Shown here in pieces: positions 20,007 through 20,412 of a stretch of DNA of 20,412 nt. Under the pieces are notes generated by a model. That model saw only the letters and a list, made by a program, of their open reading frames with translations. It had not been told where the DNA came from and did no database searches. The DNA comes from Baffinella frigidus (taxonomy: Eukaryota; Cryptophyceae; Cryptomonadales; Baffinellaceae): NCBI GenBank assembly GCA_026770585.1, contig MU646712.1, forward strand, positions 204,656 through 225,067, given 5' to 3'. Positions within the stretch are counted from its first letter, which is position 1. The number at the start of each line of letters is the position of its first letter. Both the position numbers and the translations under genes were made by a program.

Positions 20007-20412
20007 GTGTCGCCCCAACCCGAAAACCGATGCCTCAACACCGAAAACCGAACACCGATACCTGAAACCCGAAACGCGGATGCGTTTGTTCCTAAACCCT
20101 AAACCTTAAACCCTAAACCCTAAACCCTAAACCCTATTTTCTCACGTGTCGCCTCCAACATGCACTCCGGTGCAAGAAACTCAAAACTCCACGTCGCTCC
20201 ACCCCCAAAACCCTGCGCACCCTAAACCATAAACCATAAACCCTGCGCAACCTAAACACCAAACACCAAACACCAAACACCAAACACCACACACCCCACA
20301 CCCCACACCCCACACCCCACACCCCACACCCCACACCCCACACCCCACACCAAACCCCACACCCCACACCCCACACCCCACACCCCACACCCCACACCCC
20401 ACACCCCACACC
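20007..20412. repeat. Intron 26: CCCGAAA, CCCTAAA and CACACCC satellite
   Basis: cccgaaa and ccctaaa heptamers to 20136, about 85 unique bases with no convincing exon, aaacacc units, then an almost perfect cacaccc array (20281-20412) to the window end. All repeat blocks have 7-bp period. Confidence 0.9.

Noticed and set aside
20134-20411. Long ORFs encoding GVWGVGCG-type repeats (also near 560-800, 11127-11660, 13062-13334, 17367-17561)
   Set aside because: They are translations of 7-bp arrays; a 7-base unit reads in all frames over 21 bases and rarely meets a stop. No coding bias, start context or splice logic.
1-20412. tRNA, rRNA or snRNA genes
   Set aside because: I looked for tRNA-like T-loop (GGTTCGA) with matching arms and for rRNA core motifs; isolated ggttcga hits (for example in exon 19 copies) have no cloverleaf around them.

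Overview
The window is nuclear DNA of a eukaryote. It has no bacterial-style genes; instead, many short GC-rich exons sit in introns packed with Arabidopsis-type telomere repeats (TTTAGGG/CCCTAAA and 7-bp variants) and small inverted-repeat elements. TTTAGGG-type repeats, GC-rich exons and dense small introns suggest an alga (green/prasinophyte, or perhaps dinoflagellate). Mostly GT-AG splicing argues mildly against a typical dinoflagellate. I cannot name the species. This is not a chromosome end: single-copy exons are spread through the whole window.

I read two divergent genes. Gene A (minus strand) starts at 2895 and runs leftward off the window. Four exons (2758..2895, 1853..1914, 374..414, 129..183) chain with matching codon phases. 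Gene B (plus strand) starts at 3113 and runs rightward off the window. Twenty-six exons can be chained to position 20006, giving about 770 codons, with one unresolved phase conflict between exons 16 and 17. I recognise neither protein. Gene B has an acidic, low-complexity N-terminus and a C-terminal RING-like cysteine/histidine pattern split over three exons. The 217-bp interval between the two start codons is a shared, probably bidirectional promoter with a small AT-rich core.

Layout: 1-2060, G-rich repeats (C-rich on gene A's sense strand), gene A exons 4 to 2 and several palindromic elements; 2061-2757, first intron of gene A with a foldback element; 2758-3175, first exons and divergent promoter; 3176-4754, the larger 5' exons of gene B; 4755-6449, a long element-rich intron holding an antisense exon-like fragment; 6450-20006, small exons of gene B (48-106 nt) separated by telomere-like introns; 20007-20412, a 7-bp satellite.

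The most striking signal is how the introns are built. (1) The repeat strand follows gene orientation, so both genes have mainly CCCTAAA on the sense strand. (2) Almost every intron holds decayed copies of the neighbouring exon edge: acceptor-edge copies lie upstream of the real exon and donor-edge copies downstream, often as regular ladders. The working acceptor is the last copy and the working donor the first. (3) Inverted-repeat elements are inserted into these copies, and one 126-bp family sits exactly at two 3' splice sites. Together this looks like intron growth by repeated junction duplication, telomere-type repeat addition and introner-like transposition.
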